From: Heterotrichella gracilis
Lineage: Eukaryota > Sar > Xanthophyceae > Tribonematales > Xanthonemataceae
DNA length: 64,000 bases
Direction: 5' to 3'
NCBI GenBank assembly: GCA_032358255.1
Contig: JAULBX010008218.1
Span: 1-64,000, forward strand
Positions 27,499-39,592 of the stretch are shown piece by piece (within the stretch, counting starts at the first letter, position 1; every line of letters begins with the position of its first letter). A program made the translations under genes and the position numbers. The notes beneath the pieces were generated by a model. It was not told where the DNA came from. It worked only from the letters and a program-made list of their open reading frames with translations, and made no database searches.

Positions 27499-27620
27499 CC
27501 TCACAGTAGTCCCGGCTTGGTTGATGGAGCCAATGGCCACCTCCGCAGAAGAGTCCTGCCAGGTTGGTTGAGCCAATTGCCACCTCACAGTAGTGCTGCC
27601 TGGTTGATTGAGCCGATGGC
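27497..27620. repeat. Three tandem copies of the chlorophyll synthase 3' coding end
   Basis: Units 27497-27537, 27538-27580 and 27581-27620 (40-43 bases) share CACCTC-AG---G...TGGTTGATTGAGCC-ATGGC. The rightmost unit overlaps the true C-terminal codons (LAIGSINQ, read on minus); the other two lie downstream of the stop in the 3' UTR. Confidence 0.82.
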
Positions 27621-30600
27621 CAATGCGGTGGTGAGCAGTCCAAACACCAGGAAGGGCTGTGCGCTGGCCTGGTACTTGACGTCGTTGGCGATGGGGTCGG
27701 GGATGAAAAACTTGACCTGGAAGAATATCTGCAGGGCGATGGAACACAGCGGGTCAGGAACACGGGTGGGGGGAATCGTGAGTTGCAACCATAAACGATA
27801 TCCAGTGAACATATTATAATTTTCAGACTGTAATATATGGGTTACAAGGCAATTACAGAACTGCATCCAATCACGACACTACACCCAGGGTTTTGGGGCG
27901 AAGGTCTAGGGTGATGAAGCCCAAATGAGATGTTGAAAGGGGTTGAGGTTGACGAGTACGTTCCCAGGCCGCCATGGTGGTGCACCAACGTGCAAGGGTG
28001 GGCATGCTGCATACAAGTGATGCAGCCTACCATACGCGCCATCACTGCCGACTACCACACAAACACCACCATCACCCACAACACCATCACCCGTACCACC
28101 CCTATCCGAGCATCCATTACTCCATCACCACTATCATCATCACCACTATCCACACGTGAGCACCACCAGCACCCACACCACCCCTGCCCACATCTCCACC
28201 ACCCCACCGCCACCCGCACCCCCACCCCCACCGCCTCACCTGCGGCAAGATGAGCCCCAGCAGCACCAGCGCATAGATGTCTGCATGCAGGCCCTGCCAC
28301 AGGTAGGCAGCCACCCCCAGCTGCGTGACATCGATGGTGGCCACAGTGATCCACTTGGCGGTGTCAACACCAAAGGCAACGGGGAGCGACTGGAGGCCCA
28401 TGGCTCTGGAAGGTGGGGGGTGGAGAGGGGTGGTAAGTGGGGTGCGTTTAAGCGGAAGTAGGTAAAATTGAATTACATACATTCCGGGAGTGCAGCCAGA
28501 TCAGCAAGTTGGGGCGCGTATACATGTGGCGCATGGGGAAGGAGTTTTGACATGCTGCATGCTGGGCGTCACCGGCTGGATGCACATGGTTTGTTCCTGT
28601 GCCCAGATTTAGGGTTTGCGCTGAGGGTTGGGTTCCTGTAAATGCCACCCTCGCCCCCTATGGAGGGTGTATGAGACGGGTGACTCCTGCCATGATGACA
28701 TATGCCAATGGCCACACTCGGCAGCGCGGTGCATAAATAAATGGAAATGACAGTGATGACCAGACACAACCAGCAGCACCCCCCCCTCCCCCCACAGCCG
28801 CACCTGTCCCCCTCAATGCTCTTGAAGTCGTTCACGATGGCGATTCCCAGCCCGGCAATGGAGTACAGCACAGTGAGCACCACCACATCCAGGGAGATCT
28901 CGCCAAACAGGGCCTGGGGAGGAAACAAGGGAGCAGGCACATGGGGTCAGCTTTTTCAGGCAGGCATGGTCACATCACATACCGATACCGATCCTGGTAC
29001 TCAAGTGATTGATCAAAAGGCCACACAGTTCCATACACATTGTAGCCATTGTGCTGCGATGCTACGTGTATTTCCGCCCTGGCATGCAGCAGCCAGGGCA
29101 CATGTTGGCATGCAGGACTCTCAGAGATTGGCATGCTGTCATGCAGGACCCCCAGAAATCGACAGCCATCACCCGTGGGCATACCCATGGCCAACATGTC
29201 CCACGCATTCAACCACGCCATTGTTCACTTGTGGCGGAAAAATCCAAAAGGGAGCATAGGCGGTGGTGGATGGGTGGTGGTGGGGCGCGTGGATGAATTT
29301 ACGCAATGATATTTTCACCATTTATCGCGCTTGCATTAGCATTTCCATCCATCTACTTATTTCACTGTCCCGCACCTGGCCCGCCAGCCAGGGGAGCGCG
29401 ATGTAGGACGACCCCAGCGCATAGTTGCCGATCCACCCGCTCTGCTTGAGCTTCAGGGGGGGTGCTGAGTAGATGTATGAGATGAAGGAGCCAAACACAG
29501 CCAGGTAGAACAGCGTCGGCGTCTCGTGGCCCACCGACTGGTCCAGGATGTATGACACGCCCAGGCCCCCGGCCAGGAGGAGGATGAATTGAGTGACCAC
29601 CTCCACCTCGGAGATGGCGCCTGCAGGAGGGTGAGGGGTCATCAGTGACAGGTACAATAACCCGTTTCAATTGAATTGTTTCCAAGTCAATCTGCTGCTG
29701 GCCATTGTCTATGCCGAGGGCAGACAGTCAGGCATGGGATCATGGTAAGGGCTGAGGTGATGATGCAAGGGCATGTTGTGATACTGGTCTGTGAATGGCA
29801 AATGATAAAAAACTGATAAAAACCCCAGCGCCAGTGACATCCACGGCACGGCCCCCACTTTGATGCTCATGGCCCAGGCACAATGCACACCTCAGCCTCC
29901 TGCCAAAATGGGGCCAGCCAAGGGCACCCACCCACCTGAAGGGATGGGCCTGTATGGCTCGTTGATTGCATCAATCTCCTTGTCATAGTAGTCGTTGATG
30001 GTCTGCGTGTAGCCGGTGAGCAGGGGACCGGACATGAGCATGCACAGGGCGGAGCGCGCCACGTTGTCGATGGTCCACGTGAACTGGCCCGAGGCAGCTG
30101 CTCCGCACAGCACACCTGGGGGCCGCGGTGTGAGTTGTGAGCATGGTGATGGAGGTAGGGTTTAGGGTTTTAGGGTGTAGGGTCAGTGTGGTGTTGTGTG
30201 AGTCGGCTGGGTTGCTGGTGTGGGCACTGCCGCTGGTGGTTTGGGCTGAAGGGAGGGCTGCATGCAATGGGCTGGAAATCATGAGCAGGGCCTCCTGTGC
30301 GTTGCAAACGAGGTGCTGGTGTGCATGTTGGCGTTTGGGTGCACTGAGAATATGTGTGGTTGCATTGGCTAGCTGCAAAAAAAGCCGATGATAGCGATGT
30401 TGTCGAGTGCAACTGGGGTTGGGAGGAAGCCACTCACCCCAGATGAGGGGGATCCAGGTCACTGGCTTCATCAGCTGCAACCTGATCTTCCAGATGTTGG
30501 TTTCTGCAGAGGCCCCCTTCATGCCCAGCATCTGTGCATTGCCCTTCACCCCCAGAAACACCTCTTGCTCCTTCCCTGACTTGGTTTTCTCCTTCTCCCC

Positions 30601-30832
30601 CTGTGCCATGGAGCGCACCGGCGTGCGCACACTGCCTGCACGATGAACGCTCGCAGGTAACTCACACGCCTGGCGATGGCACATACCATGGTGGGGTTCG
30701 ATAGTGGAAAGACTTACATGGCCTGCGAAACTGAAGGGGTTTCGACAGCAGTGGGGTTAGGGTACGACTTGAGGTTGAAAGTGCCCTTCCAGAGGCCATT
30801 CTGGACCCCGGGAGGCAGTTGAGGCACTGCAT
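27585..30832 (-). CDS. CHLG: Chlorophyll synthase, chloroplast
   Basis: Prenyltransferase of the UbiA family that attaches phytyl or geranylgeranyl to chlorophyllide in the thylakoid. Seven exons: 30718-30832, 30438-30635, 29936-30115, 29376-29620, 28804-28913, 28240-28405, 27585-27728; 385 residues, phases all close. Exon 1 plus the start of exon 2 is a Ser/Arg-rich transit peptide (MQCLNCLPGSRMASGRAL... then RRPCSVRTPVRSMA). The polyprenyl-diphosphate motif NDYYDKEIDAINEPYRPIPS and the second Asp motif NDFKSIEGDR are intact. Other stretches are nearly plant-identical: LTGYTQTIND, SYIYSAPPLKLKQSGW, GLQSLPVAFG, YQASAQPFLV. About eight or nine hydrophobic helices are expected. The extreme C-terminus (LAIGSINQAALL) lies in a tandemly repeated segment, so the stop at 27585 may vary. 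Confidence 0.96.
30156..30183. repeat. Telomere-like TTTAGGG motifs in intron
   Basis: Four imperfect TTTAGGG units in the second intron of chlorophyll synthase. Other short runs: 3831-3852, 41838-41861, 58780-58796, 60705-60719 and about 61843-61868. Confidence 0.8.
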
Positions 30833-32018
30833 GGTGTATGGCTGGGCTCAGCCCACCACGATGCAATACGAACAAGCGCAGGACGCTTTATCGGTCCCCA
30901 GTAGGATGGCGTTGCGATAGTGACTCTCCAAAAGGTTGGGTCTAGTACACTTGAAAGGCTGGGTGGGGGATTACAACTGCACGACGTGTGTTGCCCAACA
31001 AAAAGACTTGTTCACTTCACTGCGCAGAAGATAAGGTTTACCCGTTCACAAGGGGGATATCATATTTTCGGGGAGGCGAACAAGCCCACATTAATGTCTA
31101 GTTTTTCATCTTTATTGATTTCACAATATTCTTCCATATCTGCCAAGCCCTGCAAGCAAAAACCAAAGAATGCATTCAAATGCATTCATCAGTGACAGGC
31201 CTCGGGCTCACCTTCACAGTGGGTTCGCCTAAACCACGCCGAATAGGGCATTTTGGCATGGACGCTTGCATGCGCTCCCCCCCCCGGGCAGCAACCAACG
31301 GTCCAAAACTTTCTGGCAGAACAAGCGATGATATATGTGCCCTTTCCATGGATGATGCATCATCATGTGTGCGTCAGGAGTATCCTGAGATTAAATGACC
31401 GCATCATCCTATGCATATGCGGTGCTAGTAATGATTATCGTTGAATGGACAGTATTCAGGTTGCGGGTAGCGCTTCCTTCCTGTCCTAATGACTGGAAAA
31501 GGAATGTTTAGCTGTTCACACTGGCCGGAAGCCCAATACAGGCTTGGGGCTGCCAAAAATCCGGCATCACATATATAGCACGGTGCCGCACAAGCACTGA
31601 GCACCCCTAGGACCCTGCCAGTCAACCGTCCAGCTGGCTGCAAACAGTTCAAAGTGCTTAACTAAGGCACTAGCAGCCATCAAGCCATGTCCACTGGGCA
31701 CACTTCGTTTGGATCATGCTTAAATCATAATGTCACCGTTTATTCTGTAAAACAAATGAACCACCCGCACCTTCGCCCACTTAGCCTGCTAGCTGCCTAC
31801 CTGTCGCCGCACCCCATGCCGTCGCAAACCTAACCAATACCACCCATGAACCCTTTTTTAAAAACTGTGTTCCCAGCAACACAACTGCCTCCCCCCCCCC
31901 GTCCCCGTCCCCCGGCCCCCCTCCTATAGCTGGGCCAGTTGGCTGCGTCCCTGTCCCCCAAGGCTCCCCAGCTCGTCTTGGCCTCAGCCAGGGACTCAAG
32001 CCAGCCCATGCCCACCCC
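30833..32018. other. Spacer upstream of chlorophyll synthase
   Basis: 1.2 kb containing the chlorophyll synthase promoter and the 3' flank of the small membrane-protein gene, both minus. Several short frames are present; none has a recognisable motif. Confidence 0.4.
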
Positions 32019-32790
32019 TCACTTGTCCCTGAACAGCTTGCGCTTGAGATCCTGCGCAGGGGAGGGAGGGAGTGGGCCAGGTGCGGGGGATGCACACCGC
32101 CCTTTAGGTGCCAGGCAGCCTCCGACTTTGACCTGTCTTGTTGACCTCAGCTCGATCATAAAGCTTGCTCAAAATCGTCCATGGTGCAGTTGGCCCCATC
32201 GCCCACGCAAACGTACCATGTGACATGAAAAAAGGAAAATGAAGCGTTATTGAACAACTTTGACAGCAGTGACACTGTGCCCGCGTCTGCATGGCGCTGC
32301 AAGGCCAGGCCGGCACGTGTGCACATTTACTTTTTACAAGTTAAGGTATTTGCACACAATTATGGTGGTCTGCCTTGCATGCTGTGTGCCAATGGCGGCA
32401 ATGTTCCGCACTGAGACTCCTGCCCTAGTTGAAGCTGCTTGCCTGTCGTTGCTGCTGCTTGTCCTTCTCTGCCTGCTGGGCGCGCTGGGCATTCAAAAAC
32501 ACGCGGGCCCAGAAGATGATGGGCGGGGCGGCCGCCACCACCGCCGCCACAGCCACCCCCCCGTTGAGCTGCGGCTCGAAGGACTGCAGCGCCTCAGCCA
32601 CAGGCCCCACCGCCGGGGCCAGCCCCAGTGCGGGGAGGAGGGCCAATATGGGGCGAGTACCGGTGCGCTGTCTTGTGGCTTTGGTGCGGATTAGAGGGTG
32701 CAGAGATGTCCTTGGTGTGGGGTGGCGTGTGCTGAAGGCGCGCTGGTGGGGTGGGGAGTGGGAGGGCAGCAGGGCAGCGCCTGCACACAT
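32019..32790 (-). CDS. Small predicted membrane protein, possibly plastid
   Basis: Two exons, 32443-32790 and 32019-32051, joined by a GC-AG intron (cag/gcaagc) that turns an early stop into the basic tail DLKRKLFRDK; 126 residues. The N-terminus is rich in Ser, Thr, Arg and Pro with few acids, as in a chloroplast transit peptide. Two hydrophobic stretches follow (PILALLPALGLAPAVGPVA and GGVAVAAVVAAAPPIIFW), then a charged tail (ARVFLNAQRAQQAEKDKQQQ). I do not recognise the family. A pyrimidine tract and CAG upstream of RAFSTRH leave open a different first exon, so the start is uncertain. Confidence 0.5.
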
Positions 32791-34296
32791 GTGCACTGCA
32801 TCGGATGCGGGTGGTGTTGATGCATGCCCTCGTGATCTGTTGGTATCACACCACAGTTTGAATAAAACAGGGAGCTATGTACGTACCTTGCAGGCACGCA
32901 CAGGCGCACATCGTTATAAGCGGGCCGTTGCCTGCTACATCTGCCCAGTCAGGTTGCTGACCAGTACTGCAATTGCCAGACCCTGTGCAACCAAACTGTC
33001 TCGAGTGGTTCCCGGTCAAGTGTTCAGCTGGGGCAGTCACTTTGTGCCTGAAGTTTCTGGTACTGCAAAAGGTCTACTAGACCTGCCTAGCTGCGATGTT
33101 ATGTGTATTTAGATGTGTCGTGCTGTCGACCACACAACACTTGAAACATACGTCGCTATCCAATACAGGTGAATGGAGGGATGGGAGTATTGCTTCAAAA
33201 TCCTTCTGGTGTAAGGTTGCTTTAGGAGGCTCGGCGTGCCACCGGCTAGTGTCAACTATATGCCACCCGGCCGTGCATGCATGTATTGCAGCACATGCAT
33301 GCATGCATTTGGTGTGCCTGCCATTGAATTGTTTGGGGACTGGCTGCTGTCACAACCTGTTCCAGCGTTCCCGTCGGTTCGTATCACTGGCGCTATTTAC
33401 TTTGCTCAACTTACAAGCTCGCTAAACGTTCCTGGTAGAAGAGCAACCAACCCGCCTGCGAATCGGGTTTGAATCCAAGACCTGGGGGACTAGAGACGTT
33501 CACCTTGCCAGGAACAGAAAATGGTAACCCTAAAGACAGAAACAGAAAACCCTAAGTACTTGCCAAGGAGCCAACAATGGTTCCCAGTAGCCAGAAATGA
33601 CACTGTTGATGCAGGCTGCTGCTGCAATGCAACAACCCCTTAAAGCAACTGCTTAGGGTTTGGGGTTCAGGCTATGACCACCCGCTGTTCCTGTCTGTGT
33701 TGGGGAGAACAATGGTGACGTACGCCTTGCTGGTCCCATTATGTGTGCCTGTGTCAGCTGAACAGGTCAATTCGAACAACTTCCAAGGAAAGAAAAACCG
33801 GGAATAGGGCTGCAGAACTTGGATTTGAAACCATTTGCCATGGAAAAGGGCAACAAATTGAAGCTAGTTTTGGGACCAAAATACGAACCGATGAAGATGT
33901 GTGAATGCGAGTAAATCAAACTGGTACTGCCACTAAGGAACTGATGAACACCGCCCCCCAAGAAAACACCCCAACCATACCCATACAAATCAACGTACAA
34001 CAACCTAACCTGATAAGAACATCACGCATCATCCGGGTGACGTAATCACGCGCCATGGCCGCCACTACACAGTGGTTCATCCGCCCAGCCCCCTGGCGCC
34101 AGCTGCTGCAACTGGTATCCATAATGACTATCAAGGCAGCACGGGTCCCGCGCCGATGCGCCCTGGCGCCAGTTGCTGCAGCAGAATATGTGCCATCACC
34201 TGGTGGGGACTGGGGTTCACCATGCCAGGAACATCCCCCGTCACGCCACGTCCTCCGTCACCAAATATCGCATGGCGGCCACTGGCGCAGCCTGGC
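32791..34296. other. Spacer with one tRNA-like fragment
   Basis: 1.5 kb between two minus-strand genes. Around 33430-33480 there is an A-box-like TGGTAGAAGAGC and, 21 bases on, a B-box-like GGTTTGAATCC. That spacing is too short for a full tRNA. No coding exon supported. Confidence 0.4.
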
Positions 34297-37200
34297 TCAC
34301 ATGCCCATGCCACCTGGCGCCATCTGTTGCATGTGCTGCGTAGGGTCCATGTGGTCACCCTTCTCGCGCAGCCTGGGCTTCTTGAGGTCCTTGGGCTTGC
34401 GGTTGTTGAAGAAGTTCTGGAGCCGCTCCTGAGGCGGAGGGGGGTGGAATTGTAGGGTTTGGGGAGTAGGGTTTTAGGGGTTGGGGATGGCTGGTGAGGG
34501 GGGCAAGGAGCAAGGAGTTTTGGAGCCGCTCCTGAGGCAGAGGGGGTGGAATATAAGGGTTAGGAAGTCGGGTTTGGAAGTCGGGTGAGGAATTTGGGTT
34601 TTAGGGTTTATGGATGGTAAGTCAGGGGGACGGGGTGCAAGAAGTTCTGGAGCCGTCCTGCGGTGCAAATGAATGGGGACTGCGGTTTTAGGGACAGGGA
34701 TTATCAGGGGTGCATGCAGTTCAGTAGCGCTGAACCTCCTGGGGCAAACATGTCGGAAAGATCAGGGCTTTAGTTTCTAGGACTACGAGTCCAAGGTACG
34801 GCGAACAAGGAGGTCAGAAACCGGCACCTCCCCGCCACAGCCCTCCTCTGGTCCCCTCGCGCACCTTGCTTATGTTCCAGTCCACGCAGAACTTGTCCCG
34901 CACCTCCTTGGCCACAGACACCAGCGACCAGTTGGCCTCCTCGGCGAGCTTGGCCAGGGCGCTCAGCTGCTCCTCGCTGAAGCGCTTGCGCTTCTCAGCA
35001 ACCTCGCCACCCGAGGGCCCCCCCGCGTCGCCAGAGGTCTGGGTCACCAAGCCCTCGGCAAACACAGGGAGGTGATGGTTATCCCTGCAGAAATGGCGGT
35101 GTTGACTAAACTGTTGTCCTGTCGTGATGTGGTGTTTTTCTTGATGATGGTCTGAACAGCTTTGCCTATTTCAGCTTGATTGGATTGGCAACTCCCTGGG
35201 AGGGAGGGGGGAATGTTGGCAATTTTGCATGCACTGGATGCATGTACATAATTTGGCGCTTGCGGATCTGCCAACGATGGCATGGGAACAAGCTGTGGCT
35301 GTGCAGGTTGCATCAAGGGCTGCAGTCCCCCTCCCGTGCATATGTATACCATTTCAAGCTGAAGGGCTGTGGCTGCCAAGTGCAAGCACGGAGATGAGGG
35401 TTTGCGAGCTACGGTTTAGGGTTCAGGGTGCAGTTCCCCACCTTGATGTGGGGGCCACCACCTCGTGCTCCTGCGTGTAGGCGGTGTACTTGCGGCTGGA
35501 GCCCCTGTAGAGGGGAGCAGTGGGGGTGGGGATGGGGGCACAGGGGGTGGGGTGCGTTCCCGGGGCAGCGCATGTGTCAGGGGGGGGGCTGTGGAGAGTG
35601 GGGAGTGGTCACATGGCTGGAGAACCCCCATTTGTGTGAGGGGCACATGCGCACGTGGCCTTTGAATGCACGGTTGCAAGGCGCTGCTTGGGATTTTGCG
35701 TGTGTGTCGCTGCCCCCACATGCATCCAACTGCATGTTGCATACCCACATTTGCAAGTGCACTTCCTGTATGCAACCAGGCTAGAAACCTCACCTGACAC
35801 TTCCTGCTGGATACTACATTTCGAATGCAAAATAGATTAAATGCAATTAAGACATGGATTAAATTGAATTTGCATGCAGATGAAGATCTGATTAGTTAAA
35901 TTCAGTTCACTTTTAAATTTAGTATCTCATTCCATTCCCACTTTACCAGTAGAGCTCACCTGACTTTGTCCACTGGGTACTTCTGTGCATTCTTCCTCAG
36001 CTTGTGCTTCCTGCACCAACCAACCACATGCAATCAGCCGAGAGAAAGCACCAGGCAGGCTTGGGTGCAAGCCACACCACGCGCTGTGATGCAATGTAAC
36101 GTGTGCGTACATGAGGATAGGTGCGTTCACCCCATGTAGATGTAGCAATCTTGCAGTGTATATATATACTGCAACGCCTATATTTTTAATGCCAGTGTAT
36201 GTATTGAATGCTTTCTTCCTTTCTTTCTTTCTGCCACGCTCAGTGGGTATGTATGTGGATGCCAAGCATCTTGGGTTTTAAAAAATGTCACTTACGCTGC
36301 CCCGGCCAGGTCGATGCCGCACACATCTGACAACCGGATGAGGTACAGGAGCACCTGCACACACACACCAACAAAAAGAGCCTCAACAAACTGCAATTAC
36401 ACGAGTGGCATTCAGGGCAATGGAGTGGGGATACCCGCTTGGGCATGCTGTGTTTGCAAATGTGTTCACTTGTGTCACGCCCCAGGCAGTGCCATGCAAT
36501 AAGCAGGTAGCGGTGCAAAACATCCCCGCAACAACAAAACCCCTACAAGGGTTCCATGCCAACCCCAAACCCTACTAAGGGTTTTACGCCCGCCACGTAA
36601 TTCTTCTCTGTGGCTGTGGACCCCATTCGGGTTTCCTACATTTTCAACCAACCCCGTTAGGGTTCCATGCAGGGTGTATGGTTCCACGCACGTCTGACAG
36701 CTCCTCCGCCACCTGGTTCTTCTCTGAGGGGGTGAATCCCACAAGGTCCCGCTGCACGCTGTCTCCCTTCCACTGGAAGATCTCAGACAGCTCGCCAACC
36801 TCGCCAACCTGGGTACCCACAGCGGTGGAGGGTTTAGGGTTTTCCTTTGTAGGGTTTTGAGCCTGGGGTTGAGACTGCGCAGGGGAGGGGTGAAAGCATG
36901 CGTTCTTCTCGGTGTGAATGGGAGAAACAGAAGAAGTAGGATAAAGATCAACATCCCGCTTGGCCAGTTTGTAACGCCATGCCATGCAATGCAATGCCAT
37001 GCGCCATGCATCTCAAAGTTCGCCCAGTGCCATTTGGCCCCCCATCCATCGCCTATCACCGCAAGCCACCACCCTCCCCAACGCGACCCACCAGCGCCAG
37101 CAGCAGGTTCCTGGGCAGGTGGAACTTCTCCCATTCCCGCTCCACCGCAAAATCCGCCTGCTCCTTTCGCAGCTCCTCGAGAGTGGCCCCGCTGAATTTT

Positions 37201-37557
37201 GGGAGGATGGGCAGCGCCATGCCCTCCGGGTGTTGGGGGTCTGCCATAGGGTAGGGGGGGTAGTGGGGCTGGAAGGGCTGCGGCACTTGGTCGGGCGGCA
37301 GGGGGATTACTGCGGCGGAGGGGGGTGGTGGGTGGGTGGTGGGGTGGTGGGGGGTGGCAGGGGCATGTGGGTGTACTCGGGCATCCTGGGTGGAGCAGAG
37401 TGGCAGTGTGTGCAAGGGCTGTTATACAAAGTGTGGTAAACCCTTTGGGGTGTGTGCAGTTGTGGGGGTGGGAGAGGGCATTGGGGGTACCTGTTGGCAC
37501 AGGCACTTGCTCATGCCCTGTGTGACCGTACTCCAAGAGCGACTGGGGGTTCGACAT
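34297..37557 (-). CDS. dCTP pyrophosphatase (MazG-like) fused to a homeodomain
   Basis: Eight exons: 37491-37557, 37092-37309, 36692-36808, 36296-36354, 35960-36010, 35442-35504, 34865-35084, 34297-34428; 308 residues with every phase closing. Residues about 60-185 match DCTPP1-type all-alpha NTP pyrophosphatases, which cut dCTP to dCMP and PPi to clean the nucleotide pool: ATLEELRKEQADFAVERE, WEKFHLPRNLLLALVGEVGE, metal ligands E98-x2-E101 and E131-x2-D134 (EELSD), then KYPVDKVRGSSRKYT. After a short linker, residues about 223-290 (KRKRFSEEQLSALAKLAEEA, NWSLVSVAKEVRDKFC, RLQNFFNNRKPKDLKK) read as a homeodomain, nearest to the ZF-HD type. The C-terminus is Met/Gln-rich. The homeodomain is split by an intron before its recognition helix. 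Confidence 0.9.
34411..34665. repeat. Three copies of the last splice acceptor and exon edge
   Basis: The true exon 8 edge (34411-34460, AAGTTCTGGAGCCGCTCCTG then GAGGCGGAGG...) recurs at 34512-34561 with its AG intact, and as a shorter copy at 34639-34665. TTTAGGG-like words lie between the copies. Confidence 0.85.
36587..36740. repeat. Diverged copy of part of exon 3 in the next intron
   Basis: CGCCAC..TTCTTCTCTG at 36590-36615 resembles the exon 3 segment near 36706-36732. GGGTTCCATGC also recurs at 36549 and 36660. Weaker than the other duplications. Confidence 0.5.
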
Positions 37558-39592
37558 GGTTAAAGAAGGCTCCAGTGAGAGGAGCTTTGGGTATGCCCTT
37601 GTCCTGCGGCGAAGAAAAGGCAAGGAAATATGTAAAGTGACGGTGAGTCAGCTTGAGATGCCTGCATGCCATGCCACACGAGGTGTAACCGTGCGCCGGC
37701 CAGGCCGGTTTTGAAAACGCGGCAGGAAGCTGGGACAGCATAAGACGTTGCTGTAAGACACAGGAGGTCCCGTGGCGATACGAGACCTGTGCCTGTATAG
37801 GTGGGCACCGAGACTGCAGGATGCATGCAAAAGGGTGCAACGCTGGCAACTCTACGCCTCGATTTGCAGCTTGCAAAACAGGTCGATCCTCCAGTGCGGT
37901 CTATTGATGGAACGCCGCAATTCCAGTGCCAACGCAACAGTAAACGCCACTGCGCTAGGCTAGGTCGCAACCAACAACGCGGGCTGCAGTAGGGGGGCGG
38001 GTGCACTCTACAAACAGTGGAACCTCAGGCGCTGTGCTCTTACCCCTGATGTGATCAAGTGCCTGGTCAGCAGCCAAGCACTCTTCACGCGAGACACAAG
38101 CTTTCGCCGAGGTTGCAGTCTTGTTCGGCACACTCAAAACTCGAGTCTTGACTTGGTTTGTCGCGGTACAGTTTAAACTTGTAATCGTTCTGGGGCTGGT
38201 TGGACGACTGGTTTAAAGCATCGTCCAACAGGATTGTGTCATCGTTTGCTGGTTGGTCAGGAGTGAGATGCTTTGCGATGACAATCAAAGCGGCGGGGAT
38301 GACTCCAGATCAGTGAGTCACGAGTTGCAATTATTTTGTGCCGAAAAGTCAACAGGAATACCAGAATTTTAAACGAGAATTTGGAAGAAATGGAGGTGGC
38401 CCTCCCTATTGAGACCAGGTGCCTCTGAAAGGCTTCAATGCTTGCAGGGATGAAGGCGTTCATCTCAGTCTACTGCAAGGTCAGTCTACCCTACTAACAG
38501 CAGAACGTTTACCATAGTGGCAGCCATAGCGACCGTACTACCATGCCCACAGACGCTGGGAGCAGCGCGTTGTGGAGGCCCTGTGGGGCATATCACCTAA
38601 ATCCTGCTGAGACCCCTCAACTGGGGCAGCTAACAGCCAGAAATGCCCAAACGAACTGCAGTCACACACATATTATGCGCGCGCGTACATTAGCGCCACC
38701 TTCAATGACCCCAGGTTGACATTCCCTCGTCAAGAAACACAGGAAAACCGTGCAGTTGTTGCATGCCACTGTGGCCTACATAGCACACTGGGCGCACCGC
38801 CTATAACCTTGCTTGTTGCACGAATGGTTAAACGATCAGCAGCAATTCTCTTAAGGTCTCAACTGATGCACCAGACCAACCACATGCAACCAACCAACCT
38901 GCTAGGGTAAAGTTGCAGGCGTGGCCACGTCAGAAAACTGACACAACCAGCATAGCACTGCTAGCGTTGTAATATATGTAAAGCGGAGCGCAGACCGCCA
39001 GTAAATAGTACATATGGCCTCTAAAGAAAAACAGTTTTGGATATGTAACGGAATTGCAAACACCCCTGGGGTGCATCAAAGAAAAACAGGTGTCTCCATG
39101 CCGGTGAACTTGGCACCAAGGAAAATTTCCAAAGGGCGCATTTTTTACTGCCAAATGTGTGTGCAAGAAATACCCAATGGCAACGCCACGCAGCGCAGCC
39201 CCGCGCCTCAACTCCCAAGAACCAACGCTGTCAAAGCCAAAAAAACGGGAGCGCTTGAAACGTCGCCTTGGCAGCACTTCATAACCGCCCTGCCCACCCC
39301 ACGCAACGTCCTGGCGTGGAGTCGCTGCCAGGCAAACAATCACACAGCTGCTCAGCTGCGGCAGGGCTTTGCCGCAAGTTTCCCAACTGTGCCGTGGAGT
39401 TGTGCGGCAAGCGTCCAAGGTCTGTCGGCTGCCAAATGTGCCATCAAAATTCTACTGAAAACTCCACTGCCAATGAGCTCCGCGATCAAGCAGGCTGCTG
39501 TCAAAAGGTTATTCTGCTCGCGGCCCTGGCAAGCTGTCCATCCGTTCCCCAATTCACCCACCCGCCCCACCCACATTTGCCTCGGTCCAGCC
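37558..39592. other. 2-kb spacer with unassigned minus-strand frames
   Basis: Lies between the pyrophosphatase-homeodomain start and the EXECUTER stop. Overlapping minus-strand frames at 37955-38137 (CVSREECLAADQALDHIRGK, VPLFVECTRPP) and 38085-38288 (DDTILLDDALNQSSNQ, YKFKLYRDKPSQ), and an ATG frame at 38463 (MNAFIPASIEAFQRHL), look protein-like but I cannot splice them into one model. No family recognised. Confidence 0.3.

Noticed and set aside
27275-27763. Minus frame with Trp-Leu and Ala-Val repeats
   Set aside because: Generated by the CCACAG microsatellite; the true chlorophyll synthase frame stops at 27585.
36475-37623. 382-codon minus frame over the pyrophosphatase gene
   Set aside because: Crosses introns and is out of frame with the MazG motifs; the spliced model explains the conserved words.
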